Shown here: one piece after another, positions 1 through 9,421 of the stretch
Numbering within the stretch: position 1 is the first letter of the stretch
Layout: each line of letters begins with the position of its first letter
Assembly (NCBI GenBank): GCA_902786815.1
Contig: CADADV010000003.1
Span: 1-64,000 of the forward strand
Direction: 5' to 3'
Source of the DNA: an uncultured Eubacteriales bacterium
GTDB lineage: Bacteria; Bacillota; Clostridia; Peptostreptococcales; Anaerovoracaceae
DNA: 64,000 nucleotides
Made by a program: the position numbers and the translations under genes
The notes under the pieces: generated by a model
Databases searched by the model: none
What the model was told of the DNA's origin: nothing
The model's input: only the letters and a program-made list of their open reading frames with translations

Positions 1-66
1 TCCCATACAGTTGCTCGAGGAGGCAAAGAATTACTATTAAAGGCTCAAAAATTCATTAAGAATTAA
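1..66 (+). CDS. C-terminal tail of a truncated protein at the window edge
   Basis: Frame 1 is open from the first base to a TAA at 64-66. It would encode about 21 residues rich in Lys and Leu (ending KAQKFIKN). The residues look like an ordinary protein end, and a plus-strand hairpin with a T-run follows at 149-175, as expected for a terminator. Too little is present to name a family. The alternative is that this is non-coding sequence that is open by chance. Confidence 0.33.
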   Translation, partial: SHTVARGGKELLLKAQKFIKN

Positions 67-148
67 AGAAAAAATTGTCTAGACAACTGAACCACCTTAA
101 CAGCTGCAACACCCGCGGTTTTTACACCAGCACTGTCCGGATACGGCC

Positions 149-175
149 CGACAACGACCGTTGTCGTAGTTTTTG
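149..175 (+). terminator. Possible rho-independent terminator (plus strand)
   Basis: A perfect 7-bp stem (CGACAAC/GTTGTCG, 4-nt loop) is followed by TAGTTTTT. It would end transcription of the gene that enters from the left edge. Its right arm is also the first copy of the GTCGTAGTTTT word repeated in this intergenic region, so it may instead belong to that array. Confidence 0.45.
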
Positions 176-284
176 CTGCGGATAGAGCAGAGAACTACTA
201 CCTGCCCTGCCTGCAAACCTCGGGTTCCTCAAGCAAAATCAAAAAGTCGTAGTTATGATGCTATTCCAGTATCAAAACTACGAC
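163..284. repeat. Alternating inverted-repeat array A (word GTCGTAGTTTT)
   Basis: Four copies of a GTCGTAGTT(TT) word sit in alternating orientation: plus at 163-176, minus and degenerate at 192-202 (GAACTACTACC), plus at 246-259 and minus at 271-284. The last two form a hairpin with a 9-bp outer stem (246-254 with 276-284) and a 4-bp inner stem (256-259 with 271-274). The array lies between the 3' ends of convergent genes. Arrays with the same layout but other words occur near 18.0, 24.7 and 45.3 kb. Confidence 0.6.
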
Positions 285-339
285 AGTCCGAAGTTTGCGT
301 TACGATTGCGCTGAACCTGCGTTGTGACGATTGCGCGCC

Positions 340-1476
340 CTATGCCCTTCTCCGCATGCGCAGAACGATGATCAGAATGAGGCTCAGCGTCGCAAGGGCT
401 GCTGCGATGATCCAGGGGATCACGCCGTATCCGGAAGCACCGCCTCCAGCACCCGGCGCCAGCGGAACCAGACTGGACTGGTCTTTGTAGACGACGTATA
501 TAGCCGGCTGCGATCCGGAGATCATCTCGTAGTCTGCCGGGCTGACGACAGGTTCGGATGTATCGATGTCCTGGGCATCGGTATTCAGACCTGCCAGGCC
601 GACACCGGCAAATGCGATCCCTGAAGAGGTGTTCTGCAGGAGCAGCCCTTCTGAATCGATCTTGTATGCCGTATTATCTGTACGCTCGCCGCCCATGTGG
701 TAGTGCACCTTGCCGTCTTCTGCGCCGTCGGCAACTGCGCCACCACCTTCTGCACCATCACCTTCTGTACCATCGCCTTCACCGGCAGAATCTTCTGACG
801 AGGGATCAAACGGCGGCTTGTCCAGCAGGCCGTCCTGCCCTACCACGTAGGCTTCAAATCCAGCAGACCCGGATTCCGGATCCCCTGTCAGGACATCGGC
901 TGCCTTTGCGGGAGCTAATGCCGCTGCCCTGTCGTTAGGAATGGTGACGGAATCGACTCTGGTTTCGCCTCCGACGAACGCTCTGTATTCTTTGTCCGTC
1001 AGTTCCATTAGGGATCCGTCGATATCGTACTTGCACCAGTAAACAGGCACTTCGGCCTTCGACTTGTAGAAATAGAAAGCGAGAATATCGCTGGGGTCGA
1101 TGCTGTATGTCGTGTAATCAGCCAGTCTGTACATATCATTGGATGAATCGATTTCTTCCACCTGATAGACCGACGCATCTACACTGTCGTTCTTGATCGC
1201 GGCGATGCCGAAGGAATACCCTTCCGGAGCCTTTGATGCAAAAGCATCCGCCGCTTTTGTGATCGCGACGCTGCCGTCGGCAGGAGGAGTATAAGTGCCC
1301 TCCCAAGCCACCTCTGTATCGTCCAGATCGCCGTTCTCGTACGTCAGAATCTGCACAGGAATACTTCCTGCTGCAAAGGCAGTCTGCGCCCCGCAGATAA
1401 AGAAACAGAGGCCGAGCAATACTGCGAAAGTCATTATTATTCGATTGTAGGTCAGCAATTTCTTACTAAAACACAT
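340..1476 (-). CDS. Secreted, C-terminally membrane-anchored protein of unknown function
   Basis: The product is about 378 residues from the chosen ATG. An N-terminal hydrophobic signal sequence ends near ...TAFAAG. A Glu/Gly/Ala-rich low-complexity stretch lies in the middle, and a single transmembrane helix followed by RMRRRA ends the protein. No PxTG motif precedes the helix, so it is probably a membrane protein rather than a sortase substrate. The reading frame is open further upstream to 1587, but that part overlaps the terminator of the adhesin gene, so the ATG at 1476 (GGTGGAG 14 nt upstream) is preferred. As last gene of the sortase/adhesin locus it may be an accessory surface subunit. 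The family is not recognised. Confidence 0.72.
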   Translation of the reverse strand: MCFSKKLLTYNRIIMTFAVLLGLCFFICGAQTAFAAGSIPVQILTYENGDLDDTEVAWEGTYTPPADGSVAITKAADAFASKAPEGYSFGIAAIKNDSVDASVYQVEEIDSSNDMYRLADYTTYSIDPSDILAFYFYKSKAEVPVYWCKYDIDGSLMELTDKEYRAFVGGETRVDSVTIPNDRAAALAPAKAADVLTGDPESGSAGFEAYVVGQDGLLDKPPFDPSSEDSAGEGDGTEGDGAEGGGAVADGAEDGKVHYHMGGERTDNTAYKIDSEGLLLQNTSSGIAFAGVGLAGLNTDAQDIDTSEPVVSPADYEMISGSQPAIYVVYKDQSSLVPLAPGAGGGASGYGVIPWIIAAALATLSLILIIVLRMRRRA

Positions 1477-1550
1477 ATTATCTACTGATAACTCCACCAT
1501 TTGGGCGGTGATACACCTGGTTCGCATTGTAAACGAAGTACGAACCCGAT

Positions 1551-1585
1551 GAAAAAAGCCGCCGAAGTTCTGAACTAACGGCGGC
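1551..1585 (-). terminator. Rho-independent terminator after the adhesin gene
   Basis: On the minus strand a stem GCCGCCG/CGGCGGC (1558-1564 with 1579-1585), extended inward by AGTTC/GAACT, is followed by TTTTTTC. It starts 14 bases after the adhesin stop codon. It separates the adhesin from the downstream membrane protein and argues against starting that protein at 1587. Confidence 0.85.
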
Positions 1586-1599
1586 AATTCGTAAGCGAA

Positions 1600-4500
1600 T
1601 CAAAATTTTATGCGCGTCCAATCAAAAGCTTCATAACTGGTTTCAGATGTTTCGCTGCGGACTTCCGCTGCACTCTCCTCAGAGGTTTCGTTTACTGCAA
1701 AATCCGTATCCGCATTGATGTCAGCAACATCATGATCGTCATACACCTCGTCATTCACCTCATCATATGCGTCCTCATCAGTGGCAAAGCCGTCATAATC
1801 ATCGATGTCTGCAGCTGCCATAGCGTATCCATCCAGGCTTCTGCGTCTGCGCATATAGGTCATGGCTGTCCACAGGAACATGCCGAGGATCATCATCCAG
1901 ATCAGCGGCCAGAGGTAGCTGCTGTAGCCGGTCGGAGCGACTGTATCCCTGTCGTTCTTCACGGTCAGTGTGTACTGCACAGTTTTATCCGGACTCTCGG
2001 CAACTTCGTGAGACAGATACCCAGGATCCTCTGATTCCAATGTTACATATCCGGTGTCACTGATCGTGAACTGCGGCGCATTGTCGATTGGAATCGACTG
2101 ATATCCGCTTGGCGGAGTGTTCTCTCTAAGCTGATAGGTGGCTGCTTCCAGTCCGGCAGCATTGATCAATACTTTACCATCCGAACCCGTCGTCAGGTTA
2201 TCGTAACCCTGCACCGTCTGGTAGCTGGTCGCGCCACCCGTCGTTACTTTCTGCTCGAGTGAGAATACTGCCCCGCTGAGTGACTGACCTGAGTCTCTGT
2301 CTTCCTTGGATAAGGTCAGTGTGTACGGCTGGTTCTTTATGATGAGCGTAGCAGGTTCATCATCAGTCTTCTGCGTCAACTCATATGTACTTGCGGCATT
2401 TTCTGTCGTTACCGTTACCGTACCATCCTGGACTTTGATTTTGTATGATTTTTCAGGAGCCTGATAGCCCTTCGCGGATTTTGTCTCTGTTACGGTGTAG
2501 GTCACACCTTCCTGCAGATACGCATTGGTGATGATGCCGTCAGCATCGGAGGTGTGCGTAAATTCTCTGCCGGTACTGTCGTTCTTACGAGTGAACACGA
2601 CGTCTTTCAGAGGATTCCTCTCCATATCCGTCTTTTTCAGGATGACCGGGCTGTCGTTACGGTTGTTCGTAGCAGTGATCTGCTTGACATGCGCTTTGCC
2701 TGTATTTACATCTTTGTAATCCACGGAATAGTGGAATTGGCCAGCTGCACCTTCCACTGGTGTGCCATTATACGTAATTGACTCTCCCTGTGCGATAGGG
2801 GTGACCGAATTGCACGTCACAACACCAGTCTCGGAGTCAACACTTGGATTTCTCACCGAAACTTCCCGGACAACATACTGGTCAAAGGTTGTGCCGGAAA
2901 CCGGAAGATGCGTTTCATAATACCAGTACAAAGTCTGTTCGTCCCCATAAGCCATCCGGCGGACGGACCCTTCTACCAGATTCAAGTTGCTGCTTCCGGC
3001 TGTGGTCGTAAATACTGCGAAGTACGCCGGATCACGGCTGGCCATATACTCCGTATCTGACCATTTTTTGTTCACACGGAGAGCCCAGACCTTTTTGTTC
3101 TGTACATCAATCTTAGGATCATGGCCGCTGTGGGCAGCGATGGTATCTGTAACTCCTGCTCCGGCATCAGTCCGCGGATCATGATGATGACCATGATCTT
3201 GATTGTACACATACTCCTGGAACAGATATCCGTCCGGTATCTCGTCCGGCCGCTCTGCCACTTTGAACTTCGTTCCTGCCAAAAGGCCTCTGACTTCCAC
3301 AGAGTAATCAACCGGAATATTACTGATAGAGCCTCTTATGGATGTATGGAAGGTCGCCGACGCCTTTTCGGCATCAGTTAACTGTTCGAAATCGCTTTTC
3401 CCTTGCCCTAAGGAAACAAACTTTTTCTGTGAGGAATCCCATTTGCAGTAGTTTCCGTTTTCATCTTTCACATGATACGCGTACATATTCGTCAGCTGCG
3501 GGTTTTCATCGTATTCTGTGCCTAAAGACAGACGGAACGTGAAAGTGGAATCGTCCTGCGAATGCGGCACATCCGTGATACCATTAAAATCATGCAGCTT
3601 CTTCGTAATGGTCAGCGTATGAAGCACATCATTCGCCAACTGATTGTCGTATAATACTCTGGGTCGCTTTGCTATCTCTTCCCAAGGTATTTCGAAATCC
3701 GCCCTGTGCGGGAACTGTGGATGGTGTGTTTCGTTAACTTGGACCTGATTATTGTTTACCTCAACGTTCTTATACACTTGTGTATTGACACCGCATTCTA
3801 CGATTCTGTAATACTTGGCGGTTTCCGGGAACTCAATGACTGCGGTTTCACCCGGTTTCAGCATATATACATTGTTGTATGTATGTGAATGTGAGGTCTG
3901 AGTATCTTGTATGGTTATGCTTCGTCTGAACGGAACCTTATTGACTGTATCTTTATAAAGGACCGCACCTGGACTTGAAAGAAGATGCTCCTCTCCATCC
4001 TCAGAATCTTTGTAATAGATCTGGTACGGGAATTCTGCCAGCACTGTTTCTGTGTTCTCGACACCTGTCAGTTTCTTGGTCAGTTCAACGGTACCCGGTT
4101 TCACGGACGCCAGGTTGAAGCGCATATGAAGGTTGGATGCACCACCGCCGCGTTCCATGTAGAAGATCCGCATCGTGTGTGTGGTGTACGCTTTGAATAT
4201 AGTACTGCCTTCTTCAAAATACTCGGCCAGATAGTTTGCAACATCCGTTGCTGAGGCGGAAGGATTCCTCTTTTTGAAATTATTCGCAAACACCTCGCGC
4301 AGGGTTGTGCGCTTCCCATTGACAACCACATCTCCGGTAGCGTAGTTTACACTGCCGGCAAGTGCGCTGTGGACACCGCCCAAATCGATCACCAGCTCGC
4401 CATCTACATAGAGCCAGAAGTCATCGTCGCCTGTGAATTCATAGATGATGTCATGTCCCCAGTCGTCTTGTCCATTCGGGGTCTGGGTGAAACTGGCTTC

Positions 4501-7215
4501 GATCTCTGCAGCGAAATAAAGGTTTGCGTCACCCTGTGCCATATAGAGATTCTCGTTCTTTCTGGGATCGGAATCCGGTAACGGTTTGGCGAGAGCGTTA
4601 TATTGATTGTATTTGTTTATCTGAGCAAATGAGCCCGGTTTGATATCATTAAACGGGAGGAACTGCCCATGCTTTAGGGTATTTGAAGTCTTACCGTCAT
4701 AGGTTCCCAGTTCCTTATAGACTTTGAATTTATTATCATCCTTGAGTGAGGCGAAATTCTGCGTGCTGTCAAACTCGTAGTAACCAGTTCCTTTGTAGGT
4801 GCTTTCAATAAACAGGTGATTCACCTGACGCTGACCGTGCCCTCCGGTCAGCAGTGTCTTAAGTGTCTTGTTAGGATCCCCGTATGTAGCAGTAGGATAC
4901 CCATCATTTCCCAAATTGGTTGACAGCAGACCCTGCGTCGGCGGTACGTTAGCATTACCGTTATCATTGTTTAAAAACGCACTCATCGGATTATTATCCC
5001 TGATATACTGCGATGTGGCATCAAAATCAGTGATTTTCATTGTGATGCCGTACTGCTCATGGTCGATTGTCTTGACGTCATTCAGGCTGTCATCGACCGG
5101 CAGTTCTTCCATAATCGCGAAGTAAAAATCTGCCGCCTCTCCGATTGGACAGGAAACGAGGGTCATGTTATCGATATCTGCTTTCAGTCCGGCGAAGGCA
5201 TAGTTTCCTTCATCCCATGCTACGATCGGTGTCTGGTAATAGCCCTTTGTACGTCCGTTGAGATTCACGCCGATCTTTTCAGGTGAAACCAACTGACCAT
5301 CCGTAACCTGTGGCGCGAGATATTTATGTGACGCTTCGTTATAAAAATCATAGTAATCGTTCGGGACTTTCGGGTCTGCAGGATCTTCCCAGTAATACTC
5401 CGTGAAATCCCAGAGCAAGTTGTTCGTCTGCCCGCCGAGCCACTGGATCGAATCACCGCTTTCGTAGCATTGGGTGAGCTTTCCTTCACCGTCAACCGCA
5501 TAGAACTTGTACTGCTTATTCTTTTTATCCCATACACGAGTGTAGATAATGATATGTGCGCCATTCTCAACGTCGGAAACGCTGACCTTGCTGGCAGAGT
5601 AGGTCCTGAGATAATTATCATGGTCGCCCGGGCTGACTTCTACCAGATGCAGCCATTCACTTCCGGTACTACCGCCGACGGAGAACCCGCTTTCGATGCT
5701 TCCGTTATATGTCAAGGTCGCATCGTTTGTTTTCAGACAGATCATCCCGGTATGTGTGCCTGTGCCTGGTACGAACCGGACCTTAGTAGCACTGCCCTGG
5801 TCATCCACGAGAGAAAGTCCGTTCCTGGTGATCTTAAGATATTTTCCTTCTGAATGGACATAGTAATAGTCCTCATCGCCGGACCATGTGAATGTCCACA
5901 TGCTCATGTCTGTATCGACCGGAGCAAAGACTTTATTGTTCTGTTTGTCAGACATAACAAGGCTGAGCTCCGCCTTGAGCGCATTGCTTCCGTTCGCTTC
6001 CGCCATCAGCGCTTTTCCGGAATTGCCGCCGTCATAAACCATCAGGCCGTATTCCTTGCCATCCAAAACAGCCTTATAGGGATCTTCTGTGATTGTGACA
6101 GATGATGCGTAGGTGATGATGAGCCTGGCATTGTACTTATTATCATTAGCGTTATAAAGACGCATGCCACTGCCGCTGCCGGAATGCTGCAGCCAGTAGT
6201 TCCCATTGACGATCTTAAAGAAGAATTTCCCCGTATCCGGCGTCTGTGACATTTCGAATGCTGTCCTCTGTGACTGGTTCGTGCTTAGGGCCATCTTGAC
6301 CCCTTCGCTATTCCACATGTAGGACTTTTCACTACTGTTGTTCAGATATGTATAGATATAATAAGTATTATCAGCGCCGGCACTTTCAAGATACCATTTG
6401 CTGGCGTTGGCAACGTTTGTAGTTTCTATAAATGCATTAGTGCCGTTAAGGTTACTGGTTGTATAATGATAAATATTATTCGCGTCAATGTAGGAAATCA
6501 GGAACCCATCAGGATCGGCATAGTTAGCAGCAAGTTCAATAAGATCCACAACAGCTTTGGGCGCGTGCGGTGCCGGGCCTTCCACGATAGCATACACGCT
6601 GAAGCCGGTTGCTTCGAAAGTGACTTTGCCTTTGCTGATTTCGAATCCTTTGACTCGTTCTTTCTTGCCGTTGTCCTTGATATGCCAGATTGTCAGATCG
6701 CTGTCTTCCTTGATCGCTTTATCGCTGATCTGGACGAGGATCGGATTCTCTGAATCCGGCTGATACTCTTCGCCGTCAGCATTGATGGTGATGTCATAGG
6801 CCGCCAGAGTAGTCTCATCCGCGGCGTCCAGTTTTTTGACTGCCTTGGTCCCGGAAGCGTCTGTTGCGGTTACCTTCGCCCCTTCCGGCATCAGGCCTTC
6901 CAGCCTGACCTTATTTGCCTTGACAGACGTATATACCAGCTCCGAATCTTCATCCGCAGCAAAATCATCCGGTGCTTCGGGTACTGCAAAATCCTCCGCC
7001 TCTTGTTCAGGCGCGACTTCAGGCTCAGCTGCATCCGCTTCCATTTCAGCCGGATCTGCGGCGTTGTCTACAGCAACGTCCTGTTCCTGGCTGACTGCCT
7101 GAGTATCCTGATCTTCTGCAGCGTAGGACAGCATCGCAAACCCGTCCATTCCTCCGCCGGATACGATCATCGTTACCGTCATTAAGATTGCTAATAAATG
7201 TCTGATCTTTTTCAT
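1600..7215 (-). CDS. Giant sortase-type surface adhesin/pilin with fibro-slime and SpaA-like domains
   Basis: The 1871-residue protein starts with a signal peptide (to about residue 33) and an acidic Ala/Glu linker. Near residues 920-965 it has a fibro-slime/PA14-like segment (DDDFWLYVDGELVIDLGGVH). Two or more prealbumin-like SpaA/Cna-B repeats follow (about 1515-1600 and 1625-1720), the type that forms isopeptide bonds. A sorting signal VAPTG lies near 1758, then a hydrophobic helix and RRRR. Unusually, about 79 more residues follow, very rich in Asp and Glu, and would be cytoplasmic. The sortase gene lies just upstream in the same direction, so this is very probably its substrate and a shaft or tip protein of a surface fibre. 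Residues about 230-370 may form a ligand-binding beta-rich domain, but this is uncertain. Confidence 0.88.
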   Translation of the reverse strand: MKKIRHLLAILMTVTMIVSGGGMDGFAMLSYAAEDQDTQAVSQEQDVAVDNAADPAEMEADAAEPEVAPEQEAEDFAVPEAPDDFAADEDSELVYTSVKANKVRLEGLMPEGAKVTATDASGTKAVKKLDAADETTLAAYDITINADGEEYQPDSENPILVQISDKAIKEDSDLTIWHIKDNGKKERVKGFEISKGKVTFEATGFSVYAIVEGPAPHAPKAVVDLIELAANYADPDGFLISYIDANNIYHYTTSNLNGTNAFIETTNVANASKWYLESAGADNTYYIYTYLNNSSEKSYMWNSEGVKMALSTNQSQRTAFEMSQTPDTGKFFFKIVNGNYWLQHSGSGSGMRLYNANDNKYNARLIITYASSVTITEDPYKAVLDGKEYGLMVYDGGNSGKALMAEANGSNALKAELSLVMSDKQNNKVFAPVDTDMSMWTFTWSGDEDYYYVHSEGKYLKITRNGLSLVDDQGSATKVRFVPGTGTHTGMICLKTNDATLTYNGSIESGFSVGGSTGSEWLHLVEVSPGDHDNYLRTYSASKVSVSDVENGAHIIIYTRVWDKKNKQYKFYAVDGEGKLTQCYESGDSIQWLGGQTNNLLWDFTEYYWEDPADPKVPNDYYDFYNEASHKYLAPQVTDGQLVSPEKIGVNLNGRTKGYYQTPIVAWDEGNYAFAGLKADIDNMTLVSCPIGEAADFYFAIMEELPVDDSLNDVKTIDHEQYGITMKITDFDATSQYIRDNNPMSAFLNNDNGNANVPPTQGLLSTNLGNDGYPTATYGDPNKTLKTLLTGGHGQRQVNHLFIESTYKGTGYYEFDSTQNFASLKDDNKFKVYKELGTYDGKTSNTLKHGQFLPFNDIKPGSFAQINKYNQYNALAKPLPDSDPRKNENLYMAQGDANLYFAAEIEASFTQTPNGQDDWGHDIIYEFTGDDDFWLYVDGELVIDLGGVHSALAGSVNYATGDVVVNGKRTTLREVFANNFKKRNPSASATDVANYLAEYFEEGSTIFKAYTTHTMRIFYMERGGGASNLHMRFNLASVKPGTVELTKKLTGVENTETVLAEFPYQIYYKDSEDGEEHLLSSPGAVLYKDTVNKVPFRRSITIQDTQTSHSHTYNNVYMLKPGETAVIEFPETAKYYRIVECGVNTQVYKNVEVNNNQVQVNETHHPQFPHRADFEIPWEEIAKRPRVLYDNQLANDVLHTLTITKKLHDFNGITDVPHSQDDSTFTFRLSLGTEYDENPQLTNMYAYHVKDENGNYCKWDSSQKKFVSLGQGKSDFEQLTDAEKASATFHTSIRGSISNIPVDYSVEVRGLLAGTKFKVAERPDEIPDGYLFQEYVYNQDHGHHHDPRTDAGAGVTDTIAAHSGHDPKIDVQNKKVWALRVNKKWSDTEYMASRDPAYFAVFTTTAGSSNLNLVEGSVRRMAYGDEQTLYWYYETHLPVSGTTFDQYVVREVSVRNPSVDSETGVVTCNSVTPIAQGESITYNGTPVEGAAGQFHYSVDYKDVNTGKAHVKQITATNNRNDSPVILKKTDMERNPLKDVVFTRKNDSTGREFTHTSDADGIITNAYLQEGVTYTVTETKSAKGYQAPEKSYKIKVQDGTVTVTTENAASTYELTQKTDDEPATLIIKNQPYTLTLSKEDRDSGQSLSGAVFSLEQKVTTGGATSYQTVQGYDNLTTGSDGKVLINAAGLEAATYQLRENTPPSGYQSIPIDNAPQFTISDTGYVTLESEDPGYLSHEVAESPDKTVQYTLTVKNDRDTVAPTGYSSYLWPLIWMMILGMFLWTAMTYMRRRRSLDGYAMAAADIDDYDGFATDEDAYDEVNDEVYDDHDVADINADTDFAVNETSEESAAEVRSETSETSYEAFDWTRIKF

Positions 7216-7317
7216 GTCTCTATCTTAATGGTTTCCCTGTCAATAAATGAGTCAATTATGCTATGTATAGACGATTTTATTTGCTCCGCGGCATGATTAA
7301 CTATTTATAACCGATTA

Positions 7318-7346
7318 ATTTTATCACAGAAACCGCAGAATTTCAA
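7318..7346 (-). promoter_or_regulatory. Candidate SigA promoter of the adhesin gene
   Basis: On the minus strand TTGAAA (7341-7346), a 17-bp spacer and TAAAAT (7318-7323) lie about 100 bp upstream of the adhesin start. The long leader (about 100 nt) may carry control elements. An own promoter would allow the adhesin to be made in excess of the sortase. Confidence 0.6.
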
Positions 7347-7367
7347 TGTTTTCAGGGTGATTCCAGG

Positions 7368-8699
7368 TTATTTCGCACGCTGGATAAAGCTCTTCTTTTT
7401 CTGGCCTTTCGGCTCTTTCCGGTCGGATCCGTCTTCATTTTTCAGCTGGCCTTTCTGGTATCTGACAAGGTACACATCAGAGAACCAGGTGATGGCGAAG
7501 AGGAAGATCATTGCCAGAGTCCAGCGGTCTACGACGACCATCGGTTTATGCGGGTCTTCGGTCCATATGAACCAGAACACGCTGAACGCAGCCATAATGA
7601 ACTGGATGAGGATTCCGATCAACTTGAGTTCGCCTGGTGTCAGCTGTCCCCTTCCCCGTGCGCGCATTGTCTGCTTGACAGCGGTCGAGAAGCCTTTGTA
7701 CTTCTTAGGAATGCGCCGTCCCGGAAGCAGGATCACCAGCACCATGATCAGGCAGATGAGATTCAGCAGAGCCCAGTGGTCTGCTTCACCGTGGCCCCAT
7801 GCTGCCAGAGGCACTGCGTCATCTGCAAAGAGATTTTCCGGCAATGGCTCCGTTCTCATCTTCATGGTGGCTACGAGGAGCTGCCGGCCGTTGGTCTCCG
7901 CATCCGCGCAGGTGCTGAGCGCAACGATCTGCATGCCGTTTTTGACTGCGTCCTCAGGCATTTTGCTGAAAACGAACGTGCCGTTCTCAGCGACATTCTT
8001 GTCGCGGGCATTGATGTAGGTCTCGATGTTCTTCGAGGTGGCTTCGATGCTGAATGAAGGATCCCACTGCACCGCGAGAGTCTTGATGTAATTCAGGTAA
8101 TCCGGAAACTCGCTGGCTGGCCAGTCTCCCGGAGAATAGAGGCGTGTGTCGTAAGCGTCCGCTGTGAGACGGGCGAATACGTGCAGATCATAAAGCCCCT
8201 TTGTGGTGATCAGATAACCATTCTGATGACTGTAAAAGTATGACTCGTCACCATATTGTTCAATATCCCCGAACATGGCGCCATTGTCCATGTGGTGGCC
8301 GTAGATCAGATTGGAGGAGTCGGTACAGTCCCTGGAATTTTCAGCCGACAGGTAGATTGAACCCGTCAGACTGCTTTTGCCGTAAACGTCCTTCATGGAG
8401 TATTCCAGATCGTCCTTTCCCTGCACGATCGGATAGTCGATATGGGTGCCAGGCAGGATCAGCCAGGAGCAGCTGTCTTTGTTGATTTCCTGCATCTCTT
8501 CAAAGGAAGGAGGATTTTCTTCGACAGCCGGTCTGTACTGTGCCAGATCCCAGGAGGTAAACGCGGCCCGGTTGGTGTAGACCGAATCGTAGAGCACGAA
8601 TCCGCTGTACGTGAGCATACCGAATACAACGACTGTTGACACTACTGCCAGTACCTTGGATCCATATAAAGCTATTAGTGCTGTGATACTATGATGCAT
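7368..8699 (-). CDS. Class B sortase with C-terminal membrane extension
   Basis: The 443-residue transpeptidase would cleave a PxTG-type signal and join surface subunits outside the membrane. An N-terminal transmembrane helix lies at about 13-37. The catalytic His is in YGHHM (135/136), the Cys in LSTC (264) and the Arg at 272, in the class B arrangement. About 150 extra C-terminal residues carry further helices (around 305-320, 365-385 and 395-415), longer than housekeeping SrtB. Pilus-polymerising class B sortases are known from streptococcal FCT loci, and the adjacent adhesin and SipA-like gene fit that role. The gene is 37 bp downstream of the SipA-like gene, in one likely operon. Confidence 0.9.
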   Translation of the reverse strand: MHHSITALIALYGSKVLAVVSTVVVFGMLTYSGFVLYDSVYTNRAAFTSWDLAQYRPAVEENPPSFEEMQEINKDSCSWLILPGTHIDYPIVQGKDDLEYSMKDVYGKSSLTGSIYLSAENSRDCTDSSNLIYGHHMDNGAMFGDIEQYGDESYFYSHQNGYLITTKGLYDLHVFARLTADAYDTRLYSPGDWPASEFPDYLNYIKTLAVQWDPSFSIEATSKNIETYINARDKNVAENGTFVFSKMPEDAVKNGMQIVALSTCADAETNGRQLLVATMKMRTEPLPENLFADDAVPLAAWGHGEADHWALLNLICLIMVLVILLPGRRIPKKYKGFSTAVKQTMRARGRGQLTPGELKLIGILIQFIMAAFSVFWFIWTEDPHKPMVVVDRWTLAMIFLFAITWFSDVYLVRYQKGQLKNEDGSDRKEPKGQKKKSFIQRAK

Positions 8700-8736
8700 T
8701 GGTATCGCTCCTTGTTATTCTTAAGCAAAAACTATC

Positions 8737-9300
8737 TTACAGGTTTGTCCGGCGCATGACTGAGATCACGGTGCCGTCTATCTCATTGTAGTTCACAGGG
8801 CCGAAGTACCTGCTGTCCTCTGTGCCCTGCCGCTGGTCCTCCATGATGAAACACTGTCCTCTCTGGAGCGTCAGCGGATAGGTCGTGAACCCTTCCAGCG
8901 GGAAGGTCTCATAAAAGATGTTCGTCTCCATCATGCTGAACCCGTTGATGATCACCGCGCCGTCCTTGGTGATTTCAATGGTGTCTCCCTGAACGGCGAT
9001 GACCCTGCCAACGTAGCGTGTGTCGTTCTTTTCGAAGACGACAATGTCCTGCGCTTTCGGATCTTTGTCGAGCCGGTAGTACATCAGGAAGTCTCCGGAG
9101 TCGATCCGGGGATACATGTCCGCGCTCGGCATGGTCGTAATACCTACGATGTGAGCGAACAGTACATAGATTATGATGACGAAGATCAGGACCTGCATGG
9201 CGAACCACTGGAAATCGTTCATTCCCCGGCGGGCCTTTTTCTTCTGTTCACCGGCCTTTGACGTGAGTCCTTTTACTTTTGATGTTGATGTTTCATTCAT
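8737..9300 (-). CDS. SipA-like signal-peptidase homologue lacking the catalytic dyad
   Basis: The 187-residue protein has the type I signal peptidase fold, one N-terminal transmembrane helix (about 34-54) and the conserved boxes. Where active enzymes have the nucleophile in SMxP, this protein has DMYP (Asp61). Where they have the general-base Lys before RVI, it has Gly98 (YVGRVIAVQGD). The same pair of changes, Asp for Ser and Gly for Lys, is known in SipA of Streptococcus pyogenes pilus loci, which helps pilus assembly without peptidase activity. The gene heads the sortase/adhesin cluster, with AAGGTG as ribosome site. It is probably an assembly factor rather than a secretion protease. Confidence 0.85.
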   Translation of the reverse strand: MNETSTSKVKGLTSKAGEQKKKARRGMNDFQWFAMQVLIFVIIIYVLFAHIVGITTMPSADMYPRIDSGDFLMYYRLDKDPKAQDIVVFEKNDTRYVGRVIAVQGDTIEITKDGAVIINGFSMMETNIFYETFPLEGFTTYPLTLQRGQCFIMEDQRQGTEDSRYFGPVNYNEIDGTVISVMRRTNL

Positions 9301-9421
9301 TTTGGTTCACCTTTCGCATTGATCATAACGGTTAATGTGTCAATAAAATAGTCAAAAATGATCGTTTTTGAAAACTTTTGTGACTTTTTGTGTTTATTTC
9401 ATTTTGCTTGTGTCAGATTGA

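Noticed and set aside
75-86. TTGTCTAGACAA palindrome as an attachment or restriction-related site
   Set aside because: A 12-bp palindrome alone, with no integrase nearby and no second copy, does not support a site.
1477-1587. Upstream extension of the anchored protein
   Set aside because: It would read through the adhesin terminator and adds a basic, non-signal sequence before a clear signal peptide.
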